17,876 nt of DNA, taken from positions 1 to 17,876 of the forward strand of contig JWZX01002285.1 in assembly GCA_001275005.1 (NCBI GenBank). The letters are read 5' to 3'. The notes below the pieces were generated by a model. It had not been told where the DNA came from. It ran no database searches and saw only the letters and a program-made list of their open reading frames with translations. Source of the stretch: Chrysochromulina tobinii (lineage: Eukaryota > Haptophyta > Prymnesiales > Chrysochromulinaceae). This document shows positions 7,648 to 15,677 of this stretch, one piece after another; position 1 is the first letter of the stretch; each line of letters starts with the position of its first letter. The position numbers and the translations under genes were made by a program.

Positions 7648-8314
7648 AGCTCCTTCGCGGCTCGAATCTGCACAACGAACTTCTGCCCCTCACCTTGTCT
7701 GTGCGCTCACCGCAGCGCGCCCCAAACTCTCGTGCGCAGCCCCGTGTACTCACAGATGGGCGGCGACATGTTCTAATCACTGATGAACTCTCGGCATCGC
7801 AGCGCGCAGCCCCGGGCTAGACCACAACAAGATGGAATGCACAATCTGTCCGAGCGCGTAGTGCTCGCGAAATCGACACTTGGAGCCCATGAAGCCATAT
7901 CTGTGTTCTCTTTATCGAGTCGTGAGTCTGTGCGCAGCATCGACTAGCGTGTGGAACGGAACGCAAAACCCGCGGGTTCTTAAGGCGACGTAGGCGATCC
8001 TTTGCCAGGGGCGTGGGACGACCCCTTCGATCCGATCCCGGCGTGCCGTAGGAAGTCGGACGCTTTCACCTTTCGTCCGAATTTTAATTTACCGGAATGG
8101 CGAGGACCGAGGTGCGAACAGGGGAAAACGGAGAAGAGAGTGAGAGGTGAGAACACCCCCACGCTCGGCGTGGCAGCCCCCATACACCGCGCCCTCCACG
8201 TTGGGTCTCCACGGGACCTGTGGCCGTGCGTCTTGCCGAAATGGCAATTTAACGTGTACAATGTACGTGAACGTTGGCAGCCCCCATTCACAATGAGAAA
8301 GGAGGGGCTGGAAC
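7648..8314. other. Intergenic region (667 bp) upstream of phosphoesterase gene
   Basis: This holds the 3' UTR of the hydroxylase gene and the promoter of the next gene. A 13-bp direct repeat TGGCAGCCCCCAT occurs at 8171-8183 and 8275-8287. An AT-rich patch (AATTTTAATTTACC, near 8079-8093) is the only TATA-like element. An ATG at 8293 in another frame would make a short upstream open frame. No gene was recognised. Confidence 0.4.
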
Positions 8315-9481
8315 ATGCCGGCCGCGCACATGGAGGCCGATTGTTTGGCGCTTCGCATTCTGCTCGTTGCGGACATACATGACGACGTTGCTTCTGTGCG
8401 TCGGCTCGTAGGCTGGCTGCGTAGTAGCTCACTGCACGTTGCCATAGATCGCGTGATCGTGGCGGGCGATTTGAGCACGATGCCGATGAATCCCCTCTTG
8501 GATGTCTCTGAGTTCGAGACGCGTACGCAGGAGGTGCTGCTCGCGCTCGCGGACATTGCGCCCACTTACTTTGTGCCAGGGAATCACGATATACCACCCC
8601 TATTTGCTCATAATTCGTCAGCGCTGCCAGCGCTCGCAGCAGCGCGCCACAGGGTCCACAACCTGCATGGCCGATTTGTGAGCATAGCACCTGGGCTGAG
8701 TGCCATGGGCTGGGGCGGGAGCAGCGTTGCGACAGCGGGCAACGAGAGCGTCTGGCCCGGCTGGCCTTATGCCGAAGACGTCATCGCCGCCAATTACCAG
8801 CGGCTCCTCCAGAGCATCGAGGCTCCAAGCGAGGCAAGCGGAATCAGCCCGCCTCTCGGCGACTCGTTGCTCCTCGTGCCGCACTGCGGCCCGCTTGGCA
8901 GCGGCACGACGGCGGACACGGCAGCCGACTCGAGCAACCTATCGGCGCCGGGCGTGCGCGTAGGACCACCAATCGAGACAGGCTCATCCGCGCTCCGCCA
9001 GTTTGTCGAGGCACGCGCAGTGCAGCAGCGGGCGGTGGCCCTGGTACACGGGCACACGCATGCGGGCAGCGGCAGCGCACATATCGGTCGGCTGCCCATC
9101 TTCAACCCCGGGAGCCTGCGCTATGGTGGGACATTCGGCCTTCTCGAGCTGCAGCGAGGTGGTGCGATGCAGCACCATTCGCGCTGGCGCGTGACAAGTG
9201 CGCACCAACTCCATCTCGGAGCAACGTCGAGCTTGAGCCGCACGAGCTTCAGCCGCACGAGCAGGAGGGCGATCCGCACGAGCGCGTGCGGCCTAGGCTT
9301 GCAGGCCAGCCATCCGAAGCACCAGAACTCGCGAAGCAGGACGCTCCCAAAGGGCACCAACGCCATGACCACCGCGGGGCTCGTCCTTGGAGGGTTGGGC
9401 GGGATTGTCGGGCTCACGATGTGCATAGCCCTTTGGTTTGTGCGCGCTCGCCCTCGCGGTCTCGCATCGAAATTTAAGTAA
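8315..9481 (+). CDS. Calcineurin-like metallophosphoesterase with C-terminal membrane anchor
   Basis: A 388-residue single-exon protein with the full metal-binding signature of the family: 'LLVADIHDD' (D20, H22), 'VAGDLS' (GD 51-52), 'PGNHD' (89-92), 'VPHCGP' (H190) and 'VHGHTHAG' (GHTH 246-249), then 'NPGSLRYGG'. These enzymes use a two-metal centre to cleave phosphomono- or diesters; the substrate cannot be told from sequence. There is no N-terminal signal. Residues about 352-376 form one strongly hydrophobic helix followed by a short basic tail (VRARPRGLASKFK), so the protein is probably tail-anchored with its catalytic domain in the cytosol. The linker before it has Ser/Arg-Thr-Ser repeats. 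Translation starts at the ATG at 8315 or at 8330, which lies just before the first motif. Its stop is only 23 bp from that of the convergent gene. Confidence 0.88.
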   Translation: MPAAHMEADCLALRILLVADIHDDVASVRRLVGWLRSSSLHVAIDRVIVAGDLSTMPMNPLLDVSEFETRTQEVLLALADIAPTYFVPGNHDIPPLFAHNSSALPALAAARHRVHNLHGRFVSIAPGLSAMGWGGSSVATAGNESVWPGWPYAEDVIAANYQRLLQSIEAPSEASGISPPLGDSLLLVPHCGPLGSGTTADTAADSSNLSAPGVRVGPPIETGSSALRQFVEARAVQQRAVALVHGHTHAGSGSAHIGRLPIFNPGSLRYGGTFGLLELQRGGAMQHHSRWRVTSAHQLHLGATSSLSRTSFSRTSRRAIRTSACGLGLQASHPKHQNSRSRTLPKGTNAMTTAGLVLGGLGGIVGLTMCIALWFVRARPRGLASKFK

Positions 9482-9504
9482 AACAGACGTAAAATGATCA
9501 TACT

Positions 9505-9921
9505 CTATGAGCCATCATCATCATCGTCCGCCACCAGAAGCCGCCGATTCCGTCGCCCGACGTGAAGGGGCTTGTCGTCGTCGTCCTCTTCTTCCATGTC
9601 GACATCCTCAACCGCAGACTCCGCGTGAACGGCATGCTGCACTTGGTGCTTCTGATACAGAGGCAGCTGCTTCAGTGTGATGCTGGAGACCCCGCGCTCC
9701 TCGGCGGAGGCACCCTCACTGGCGACAAACGTGTGTCCCCAACCTTTCTTGTTCTTCGGCTGCTTCTTCTTCACCGTCGTTGTGGGCACAGGGTTCACAT
9801 CATCCCATAGCAAGTGGACGGGCACACCAGGCGGGCCGGTCCAAATCGGAGCCGTCGCGACGCTCACGACGTCCTCGGCTACCAGCTCGGCGGACACCAT
9901 CGAGCCAGGAGCGTGCTGCAT
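9505..9921 (-). CDS. Small hypothetical protein with acidic C-terminus
   Basis: A 138-residue frame starting at the ATG at 9921, with a second possible ATG seven codons on. No family is recognised. The N-terminal third has a compact hydrophobic segment (PIWTGPPGVPVHLLWDDV), the centre is basic (TVKKKQPKNKKGWGHTF), and the end is acidic with two Asp runs (DMEEEDDDDK, ADDDDDGS) around a basic patch (GRRNRRLL). This charge pattern is common in nuclear or ribosome-associated proteins. The orderly block structure argues for a real gene, but there is no homology evidence. Confidence 0.6.
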   Translation of the reverse strand: MQHAPGSMVSAELVAEDVVSVATAPIWTGPPGVPVHLLWDDVNPVPTTTVKKKQPKNKKGWGHTFVASEGASAEERGVSSITLKQLPLYQKHQVQHAVHAESAVEDVDMEEEDDDDKPLHVGRRNRRLLVADDDDDGS

Positions 9922-10240
9922 CCGTCACGAACTTCCTCGTGTGAACGCGCTCCTCTCGTGAATTGGCAGTTACACTCGAACCTGGCAGGAAATAGGTGTT
10001 GCGGAGGGGCGTGGGCCTTGGTGGTTCGTAGAGGAAGATTTGTAGGAATTACTGAAACATGTAAGACTATGCACTATCTCGTCGAGAGAGATTTGTAACT
10101 GACCAAGCTACCCTACCAATTGGCGGGACCCCTGGATTGCGGTGGTGGAATATGAAGGGGATGTCGGCGACGGAATGCGCCCCACACTGTGAAGGCCAGT
10201 GTCGTGTGTGAAGATTACGTGACGCAACAACATATCGGTC
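9922..10240. other. Intergenic region (319 bp) between two minus-strand genes
   Basis: This should contain the promoter of the small acidic protein gene and the 3' UTR of the HIT-protein gene. Nothing further was recognised. Confidence 0.4.
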
Positions 10241-10867
10241 CTATTTTTCGGCGCTACTTGACTTCTCGTCCTCCAATCTCAGCAGCACTCGCTCGGGTGA
10301 GTAGAAGGAGAAGGCCGTGTACTTGTAGCGGCGCCTCATCGCCGACTTTGGGTAAATAGCATGCAGGTGGAGCCAAGGCACCGAGTACCATGGCGGCCAG
10401 TGGAAGCCAAGTGCGAGCTCACGCTCACTGAAGCTACTGCCCACTTCGGCGCGCACGAGCTCTTTCGCTTTGGCTTCCATGTCACGCACAAGTTCAGCAT
10501 CAGATGGCTCAAGCCGCGAGGCGTCCCGGATGAAGCGCCGTGGGATCACGAGCAAGTGGATCTGCGACGCCGGCTTGTTATCGCGGAACACAAAGAGACC
10601 GCTGTCCGGGCGGTCTTCGACCACGTCAGCGGGCGCCTGACCGCGCAAGATGCGCCCGAAGATGTTGTCAGGCTCTGCCGCATCCATTGCGCTGGCCCAT
10701 CTAGCGTAACCACCAAATGGCGATGTCCAGAGGCTGGCGAAGGAAATGGCCCCGTGTATCGCGCCTCGGCGGTGCCACACGGCCGAGGCGGTGGTCACGT
10801 GCGGGCTGGCATGCCGCGCGCGCGACGCGAGCGACGGCAAGAGGCTTGCCACGCAAGCCAAGAGCAT
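10241..10867 (-). CDS. HINT3: HINT3-like HIT-family protein
   Basis: A 208-residue frame. From residue 67 it follows HINT3 closely: 'DNIFGRILRGQAPADVV', 'FRDNKPASQIHLLVIPRRFI', 'LGFHWPPWYSVPWLHLHAIY', and a tail with 'YKYTAFSFYSPERVLLRLED'. HINT3 proteins are nucleoside phosphoramidases of the histidine-triad superfamily. The triad is normally H-x-H-x-H; here the first His is Trp165, while the middle (usually catalytic) His167 and the last His169 are kept. Residues 1-66 are an extension absent from animal HINT3. It starts hydrophobic (MLLACVASLLPSLASRARHA) and is then Arg/Ser/Ala-rich, so a targeting presequence (secretory or organellar) is likely. An internal ATG (M61) would give the usual length without it. 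Divergent from the thioredoxin-CHCH gene. Confidence 0.85.
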   Translation of the reverse strand: MLLACVASLLPSLASRARHASPHVTTASAVWHRRGAIHGAISFASLWTSPFGGYARWASAMDAAEPDNIFGRILRGQAPADVVEDRPDSGLFVFRDNKPASQIHLLVIPRRFIRDASRLEPSDAELVRDMEAKAKELVRAEVGSSFSERELALGFHWPPWYSVPWLHLHAIYPKSAMRRRYKYTAFSFYSPERVLLRLEDEKSSSAEK

Positions 10868-11005
10868 GATTCCGGCCTTCGTGACATACGCAAGATCACT
10901 CGTGTGTGAACGTTAAGTAACACGACAAAAGAATGAGTTCTCGAATCGAAGTGCACGAAGTTTTGGCGCATTCACAGCAATTGTAAGGCGTGTTCGCTCC
11001 TCAGC
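10868..11005. promoter_or_regulatory. Short divergent promoter region (138 bp)
   Basis: Only 138 bp separate the ATGs of the HINT3-like gene and the thioredoxin-CHCH gene, so both promoters must share or overlap this space. It is less GC-rich than the genes (TTAAGTAACACGACAAAAGA). No TATA box or repeat is clear. Confidence 0.45.
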
Positions 11006-11743
11006 ATGGTGGACCCCAAGGCGAAGGATGCGCTGTTGAAGCTGTGGACGCTCGTGGTGTTGTCTGGATGCGCATGCAGAGCTGCTTCAACAACGTTGTC
11101 GCTCACTGACCGAACGTTCGATCAAGAGTTGCGAGAGTACCCAGTTGCGATGGTAGCGTTTGTGTCGCCGTGGTGCGGCCGACGCTGTGCCGAGCTGGGC
11201 GGCACACTTGAGATGCTCACCGCTAGCTTTGCAGACAGTGGCGTCGGAATCGCCAGCGCGTCGTCTGACACGGCAGCCGAGCTGCTCGACCGCTTCCAGG
11301 TGTACGCGTTCCCAACGCTGCTCTGGTTTGATGCTGCTGCCAAGTGGCCCCACTATGCATCTGACGCCAAGCCAGAGCGCTATGCAGGAGATCGCGGCTA
11401 CGACGCGCTCCTCGCGTTCATCGAGCAGCGCATCGGGTTCCCGGCACCGCTTCGCGTACAACCGCCGCCGCCGCCGCCGCAGCAGCAGCAGCTCCACACT
11501 CCGGCTCCTCGCACCGAAGCTGCCGCGTGGGCCAACCCTGCAACCATGGAGCGAGTGGACAACCACGCATGCAAAGACACGTCGGCGACCTACGCGTCGT
11601 GCATGCGCCATCGCAGGGATCGGCCGCACCTGTGCGCGAGGGAGCGACACGAATACCTCCTGTGCATGTCGGGGCGTTGGAGCGTTCATCCCAACGACCA
11701 CGCCCATCTGGCTGCGCGCTACAGTGAGTTCGCGGCTGTGTAG
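11006..11743 (+). CDS. Thioredoxin-fold protein fused to a twin CX9C (CHCH) domain
   Basis: A 245-residue single-exon protein. Residues 10-24 are hydrophobic after a charged start (MVDPKAKDALLKLW), fitting a signal peptide or a mitochondrial sorting signal. Residues about 30-145 form a thioredoxin fold: 'YPVAMVAFVSPWCGRRC' at the active site and cis-Pro103 in 'VYAFPTLLWF'. The active site is C57-G-R-R-C61, with one residue more than the usual CxxC. A Pro/Gln linker (152-162) leads to a C-terminal segment with C189-x9-C199 and C210-x9-C220 spaced by ten residues, the twin CX9C pattern of CHCH proteins. Those normally fold by disulfide formation in the mitochondrial intermembrane space. The combination suggests a disulfide-handling protein. 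Whether it acts in ER or mitochondria cannot be settled from sequence. Confidence 0.82.
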   Translation: MVDPKAKDALLKLWTLVVLSGCACRAASTTLSLTDRTFDQELREYPVAMVAFVSPWCGRRCAELGGTLEMLTASFADSGVGIASASSDTAAELLDRFQVYAFPTLLWFDAAAKWPHYASDAKPERYAGDRGYDALLAFIEQRIGFPAPLRVQPPPPPPQQQQLHTPAPRTEAAAWANPATMERVDNHACKDTSATYASCMRHRRDRPHLCARERHEYLLCMSGRWSVHPNDHAHLAARYSEFAAV

Positions 11744-12304
11744 TGTAGTCTGTAGAGATCTCTAGCCATTTGCCTTAATCAAATCGTTTGCAGCCGTTAC
11801 GAGTACTAGTACGGTGTGGAGCTCCATTAGATTTTTTTGCCGTGGAGCGTGGTTGGAGTTAATGGGAATGTCGGAAGGCTGGCCGCGCTGCCCGCTGGCG
11901 CCCGTCGCCGTCCGATTTAGCTATTTCAGCACAGAACTTTCGTTTAACGCTTCGCTTCTCGGCCCGGGAGCCCCGACGCAGGAGGGGGTCTTAAAGGCGC
12001 AAATCTCACAGCCACGTCTGGCGAGTGAGCGAGTGTGTGCACGAGCTCACGACAGCGCCGCGGACCCCGCCCATGTGTGTCTGATGCTCTGATCTAAGAG
12101 CTCATGGAGTCCCATCGAATAACTCAGCGCTCTCAGAGCTGGACGCCCAGGCACGGGTGGATCTGGCACGGGCGGTTTGATAGAAATGGAGCCGTTGCAC
12201 CTCGCGTAGAAAAGCTGAAAGCTCAGAACAGGTCATACTGCATTGGCCAAAGTTCAGCGTACCTCCGTCAAGGAGCCGCTCACATAAAAGGCGAGCACAT
12301 ACGG
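11744..12304. other. Convergent intergenic region (561 bp), no gene recognised
   Basis: This lies between the 3' ends of the thioredoxin-CHCH and methyltransferase genes. A 12-bp palindrome TAGAGATCTCTA is at 11753-11764, nine bases after the stop. Open frames on both strands are short, lack good starts and show no protein-like pattern. It is unusually long for a convergent gap in this window, so an unrecognised non-coding RNA cannot be excluded. Confidence 0.35.
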
Positions 12305-13399
12305 TCATTCGCAAGAGTCCAACGGCTGCTTACGACGCAGCACCATTAGCGTGCCGCACGGATAGTACCTCGTAGATGGCATGCCAAACATTCCCGTACC
12401 ATGCCTTCGACGCAAACGGGCACCATCCTCAGAGGCACGATCATTGGAGACGCCTGCACCACTTACGCACTGCTGAGCGGCGGTTAGGTTGAGCCCCCAC
12501 CTGCTGCTTAGAAAGCGTGCTGTGCTGGGCACGTCCAGAACGTAATCAAGTTCCTCAAACAGCTCCATCAAGTAGAGAGGGTCGTGAGTGTTAATGTGTC
12601 CGTACCCTCCCTGGTTGAGGGAGGCCCACGTGAGAATGATACCGAGGCAGTTGTGGAGGTGCAAGTTGCGGATGAAGTTCGACTCCATCGCGTTTGGAAC
12701 GTGCTCGCCCGCTTCTGTCGAGATGACCCAGTGAGCCTTAGGTAAAGATAGCGGCGTTGTCATGTCTGCAAACTTGACGTAACCTCGCGTCCACGACTCC
12801 ACGTTGCCAGAGCCATCGTACGCACGGTACTTATGGAGCTGGTCGACTGCCTGCAACGCCTTTCCAAGCTGTCCCACGCCCGCCCCGAAGTCGGCGGCAC
12901 TGTGGTAGACTTTGGTGCCGTCGTCTGTGTCGACGCGCAGGAACTGGTCAAGAGACCTCACAAATTGTGGAGAAGGCGGCCCGTGACCTTTTGGAAGGTC
13001 GTCTGAGCCTTTGCGCAACAGCCCATTAGGAATGAGACACCATCCTCCGGACTCTCTTGAGATAAAGGAGGAATTATTGCAAGCAAGCGCGGCCTCGTGC
13101 CGTGTTTGCAAGTACAGGGCCTGGAGGTCCCCTGAGGGCAGGGCTGTGAGATCAGTGATGCTGTACGGTCGCGGTAGACATTCGATGCCAGTGCGAAAGC
13201 CGCATGGCCGCTGGTTTAGTCTCTGAACATTGCAGCCAGGAGTGCACATAGGATCGGCACGTACGCAGGCCAACATGCTTGCAAGCATGCAGATCTGAAG
13301 ACCGAGAGGTCGAAGGGGACTGGATGCTGTCGATGATGAGCATGCACAGTTGACGATGGACAGCCTGCAGGGCCCAGCAGTACGACGGCACGAGCCCAT
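12305..13399 (-). CDS. SAM-dependent methyltransferase, probably secretory-pathway
   Basis: A 364-residue frame starting at an ATG with an ideal context (ACCATGG). Residues 33-48 are hydrophobic (GLQICMLASMLACVRA), suggesting a signal anchor or signal peptide. A Cys-rich region follows (about 51-75). The class I methyltransferase core starts at residue about 167 with motif I 'ADFGAGVGQLG', then 'YRAYDGSGN' (acidic residue at the end of the second strand), 'HWVISTEAGEHVP' and 'GIILTWASLNQGGYGHIN'. The last block with E-x-x-E-H-VP and WA-x-x-x-QGG-x-GH-x-N is typical of a methyltransferase group found in marine eukaryotes. The substrate is unknown; position in the secretory pathway would suit a glycan or small molecule. 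NxS/T sites (NNSS, NLTA) agree with a luminal location. Confidence 0.75.
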   Translation of the reverse strand: MGSCRRTAGPCRLSIVNCACSSSTASSPLRPLGLQICMLASMLACVRADPMCTPGCNVQRLNQRPCGFRTGIECLPRPYSITDLTALPSGDLQALYLQTRHEAALACNNSSFISRESGGWCLIPNGLLRKGSDDLPKGHGPPSPQFVRSLDQFLRVDTDDGTKVYHSAADFGAGVGQLGKALQAVDQLHKYRAYDGSGNVESWTRGYVKFADMTTPLSLPKAHWVISTEAGEHVPNAMESNFIRNLHLHNCLGIILTWASLNQGGYGHINTHDPLYLMELFEELDYVLDVPSTARFLSSRWGLNLTAAQQCVSGAGVSNDRASEDGARLRRRHGTGMFGMPSTRYYPCGTLMVLRRKQPLDSCE

Positions 13400-13849
13400 G
13401 GTCCCGCCGCTCGCCCGCGCACTCCTCTGCGCCCGGCGTTGTAGTAGTTTCGAAGTCGGCTCAACTCCGCTTGCGCTTACCTAGCGCGCCTCCTTGCACG
13501 GGGCGAGTCGGAAACCACATTGTCATGCCCTGGCGAACGGAAGGGACGTGGGGCACTAACAAGTCGAACCACACAGCATACCCATAACACACATACGCCC
13601 AAACACCGTGAAATTCACTGCCCGACGCGACAAATATAAAAATAATAATTCGATTTGGTCTTCACGACATGCACAGGTGGCTGCAGCGCGAAGCGGCCGC
13701 GTTCCTATTGTCGCGTATTGTTGCTCAACGAAATTGGGTTAAACTCTTACAGTAAACATGTCAGAAGTCTGTTACGCAAGTTGAAAGACGAAACGGATTT
13801 TGTTCACCGCTCCTTTTTCGTTCGACTGAGAGAGTTTAGGACCGCCGCG
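13400..13849. promoter_or_regulatory. Divergent intergenic region with TATA-like block
   Basis: 450 bp between divergent ATGs. A strong A/T block at 13632-13650 contains TATAAAA (13635-13641) in otherwise GC-rich DNA, about 210 bp before the ATG at 13850; this would imply a long 5' leader. The leader is open in the same frame back to 13655 but has no in-frame ATG. An upstream ATG at 13757 opens a nine-codon frame. The minus-strand promoter is not recognisable. Confidence 0.45.
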
Positions 13850-14302
13850 ATGGCCAGACGCGCTTCTGGCTCCTACTCGAAGCCCAATCCCATCCAGGTG
13901 CCGCAATGCAACTTGTATGACGTGAACTCCAGCAAAATGTGGACGGAGCGCATTGCACTCGAGAATAAGTATAACGAGGTCAGGCATGTCGCGACCCAAG
14001 ACGACGTGCGATCGGTTCTGCTGTCTGAAATGTCAAAGGCACCAAAAACAAGTTCGCTTCTCTACAAGAACGGAAATGGCTCGGAGCTCTCGAGGCTCTC
14101 GAGAGTGAGTGCGGTGTCGTTCACGAGCAGCGTCATGGACCGTATCGAAGACCTTCAGAAGGAGATCTTGATGGAGCAAACGCGGCGGAGAGCTCTCGAG
14201 AAGGAGCTCGCCGAGCGTGAGATCCGGCAGAATTCTGCACGCCTGTTCCCAGGCCGCCTCCCAGATTACGTCAGCGTGGGCCAGTGGTATGATAATACGT
14301 AA
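13850..14302 (+). CDS. Small coiled-coil protein, unknown function
   Basis: 150 residues from the ATG at 13850, which has good context (CCGCGATGG). The N-terminus is basic and polar (MARRASGSYSKPNPIQVPQ). A middle segment reads 'NLYDVNSSKMWTERIALENK' and a C-terminal helix at about 97-127 (DRIEDLQKEILMEQTRRRAL) has heptad character. The end is Tyr/Trp-containing (DYVSVGQWYDN). No family is recognised. Proteins of this size and layout occur among axonemal and basal-body components, and the gene lies near an STPGR-like gene, but that link is only suggestive. The frame is open 65 codons further upstream without ATG, so a longer product through an upstream exon is possible. Confidence 0.6.
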   Translation: MARRASGSYSKPNPIQVPQCNLYDVNSSKMWTERIALENKYNEVRHVATQDDVRSVLLSEMSKAPKTSSLLYKNGNGSELSRLSRVSAVSFTSSVMDRIEDLQKEILMEQTRRRALEKELAEREIRQNSARLFPGRLPDYVSVGQWYDNT

Positions 14303-14639
14303 ATTCGCCCATGCCTGTGCTACCTAATGAAAAGATATTCGGAATTCGCCGGCCCATGCAATTGCAAACCGGCTCCGCGCGGCAGACCCGGGCGCGAAAC
14401 GCTCATGGCGAAACTCGAACGGGCGAGGCGATGGCGCATGGCGGCTTCGGCATCTGTAATGGCTTTCAAGTTCTCGTAGAATCGTAGAATCAAAAATACT
14501 TCCAGGCATGTTACTTCATGAACGGGCCGCGACGGATGCGTACGACGCGTAGCTAGTACTCGTCGCGTCGCAACTTCTCTGCCTTCCTCTCGAGTCGTGG
14601 AGACGCGATCCGCAGCGCACCCGGTGAAAGGGCACCACA
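14303..14639. other. Convergent intergenic region (337 bp)
   Basis: This holds the 3' ends of the small coiled-coil gene and the Gln/Gly-rich gene. Nothing further is recognisable; antisense frames that cross it have no protein-like pattern. Confidence 0.4.
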
Positions 14640-15677
14640 TCACCTCGGCGCTGGCAGGAACTGCCCGTGCGCTGGCCCTGTAATCCACGAGGCCACCGGC
14701 TGGTGGAAAGGCGAGGGCCACGGCACCATCTGATAGCCCGAAAAGCTGGACGGGTACGGCGTGAGCGACGGCGCAAAGTCCCTGTGTGCCGCCGCCGCCG
14801 CCGCGCCATTTCTGTCGCGTGGACGGCCTGGACTGCCAGCGCCAGCGCCGCGGCTTGGTGGTGTTTGCGTTGAGGTGCGACCTTGCGGCACGCGAGCGGC
14901 GGGGCGGTGTGAAGCCGTGGGCTCATGAGGTACGGCACGAGGTCGCGGCTGCTGAGGTTGTCGCGAGCGGAAGGCCGAGTTGCCGCGCGAAGAGCTCTCT
15001 GAGAAGCTGCCGCCCTTCAGTTTATCAATTGCAGCCGCCGCTTCGTACTCGCCTACGCCCGGCGTCTTCAGTGCCGCCGTCTTGTAGATGCTATGGGCGT
15101 CGCTGAAGCGGTCTGTGCGGCTTCCTTGGACCCCGCCACCACCACCACCACCACCACCACCACCACCACCACCACCACCACCACCACCACGGCCGCCGGT
15201 CGCAAAGCCCGGTCCAATCTTGGGCAGCGTCGAACCTTTGCTGCCGCCACTGGTCGTCGTCATTCCCGCCATTTTTTCTTCGGCGCTCATCATGGTGGTG
15301 CGTACCTCAAAAGCCATGCGCGAGAGGTCCGAGAGGTCGGCAAGGGACGTAGCCTGCGCAAGGCGATCGAGGATTTTCTCGCTCGTAGCGCACGTCACGC
15401 GGACTAGGGGTGCGAGCGCGTGGAGACGGCCCTCAGCCGCCTGGGCGCGCAAGCGCCACTCCGCCGCCTCCTGGGCGTGCTGCTGCACATCGTGCTGCGA
15501 TTGCTGCAGGTATGCGAGCAGCGCCTGCTGCATCTGCTGCTGCTGGTACTGCTGTACCTGCTGTTGCCACATCCGCTGCTCATGCTGCTGCCGCCGCTGC
15601 TCGGTGAGCGCGTCGCTCGAGGCCAGTTCCTCGCCCGGCACGGTCTCCGCAGCTTCTTCGTCGTCCGGCCCACCCAT
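14640..15677 (-). CDS. Gln- and Gly-rich protein with weak sperm-tail PG-rich motif
   Basis: 345 residues from the ATG at 15677. The N-terminus is acidic (GGPDDEEAAETVPGEELASS). Residues about 25-85 are a Gln-rich helix (QQYQQQQMQQALLAYLQQS) continuing into an amphipathic helical region to about 138. A run of about 20 glycines, coded by a GGT microsatellite, follows 'LPKIGPGFAT'. After it, 'LKTPGVGEYEAAAA' with a downstream 'SAFRSRQPQ' resembles a sperm-tail PG-rich (STPGR/SHIPPO) unit, and the earlier 'LPKIGPGF' could be another. STPGR proteins bind the lumen or surface of axonemal microtubules, so a flagellar role is possible. The last 100 residues are Pro/Arg/Ser-rich. Confidence is good for the gene and low for the flagellar assignment. 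Confidence 0.7.
   Translation of the reverse strand: MGGPDDEEAAETVPGEELASSDALTEQRRQQHEQRMWQQQVQQYQQQQMQQALLAYLQQSQHDVQQHAQEAAEWRLRAQAAEGRLHALAPLVRVTCATSEKILDRLAQATSLADLSDLSRMAFEVRTTMMSAEEKMAGMTTTSGGSKGSTLPKIGPGFATGGRGGGGGGGGGGGGGGGGGGGVQGSRTDRFSDAHSIYKTAALKTPGVGEYEAAAAIDKLKGGSFSESSSRGNSAFRSRQPQQPRPRAVPHEPTASHRPAARVPQGRTSTQTPPSRGAGAGSPGRPRDRNGAAAAAAHRDFAPSLTPYPSSFSGYQMVPWPSPFHQPVASWITGPAHGQFLPAPR
15136..15189. repeat. (CCA)18 trinucleotide microsatellite
   Basis: Perfect CCA repeats on the plus strand, read as GGT codons (poly-Gly) in the minus-strand gene. The tract is pure, so it is likely to be length-variable between strains. Confidence 0.95.

Noticed and set aside
8002-8382. 126-codon plus-strand frame upstream of and overlapping the phosphoesterase start
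   Set aside because: It has no family signal, overlaps a well-supported start in another frame, and includes the 13-bp repeat. It is more likely leader or promoter sequence.
10361-10909. 182-codon plus-strand frame opposite the HINT3-like gene
   Set aside because: The minus strand encodes clear HINT3 motifs over the same interval; the plus frame shows none.
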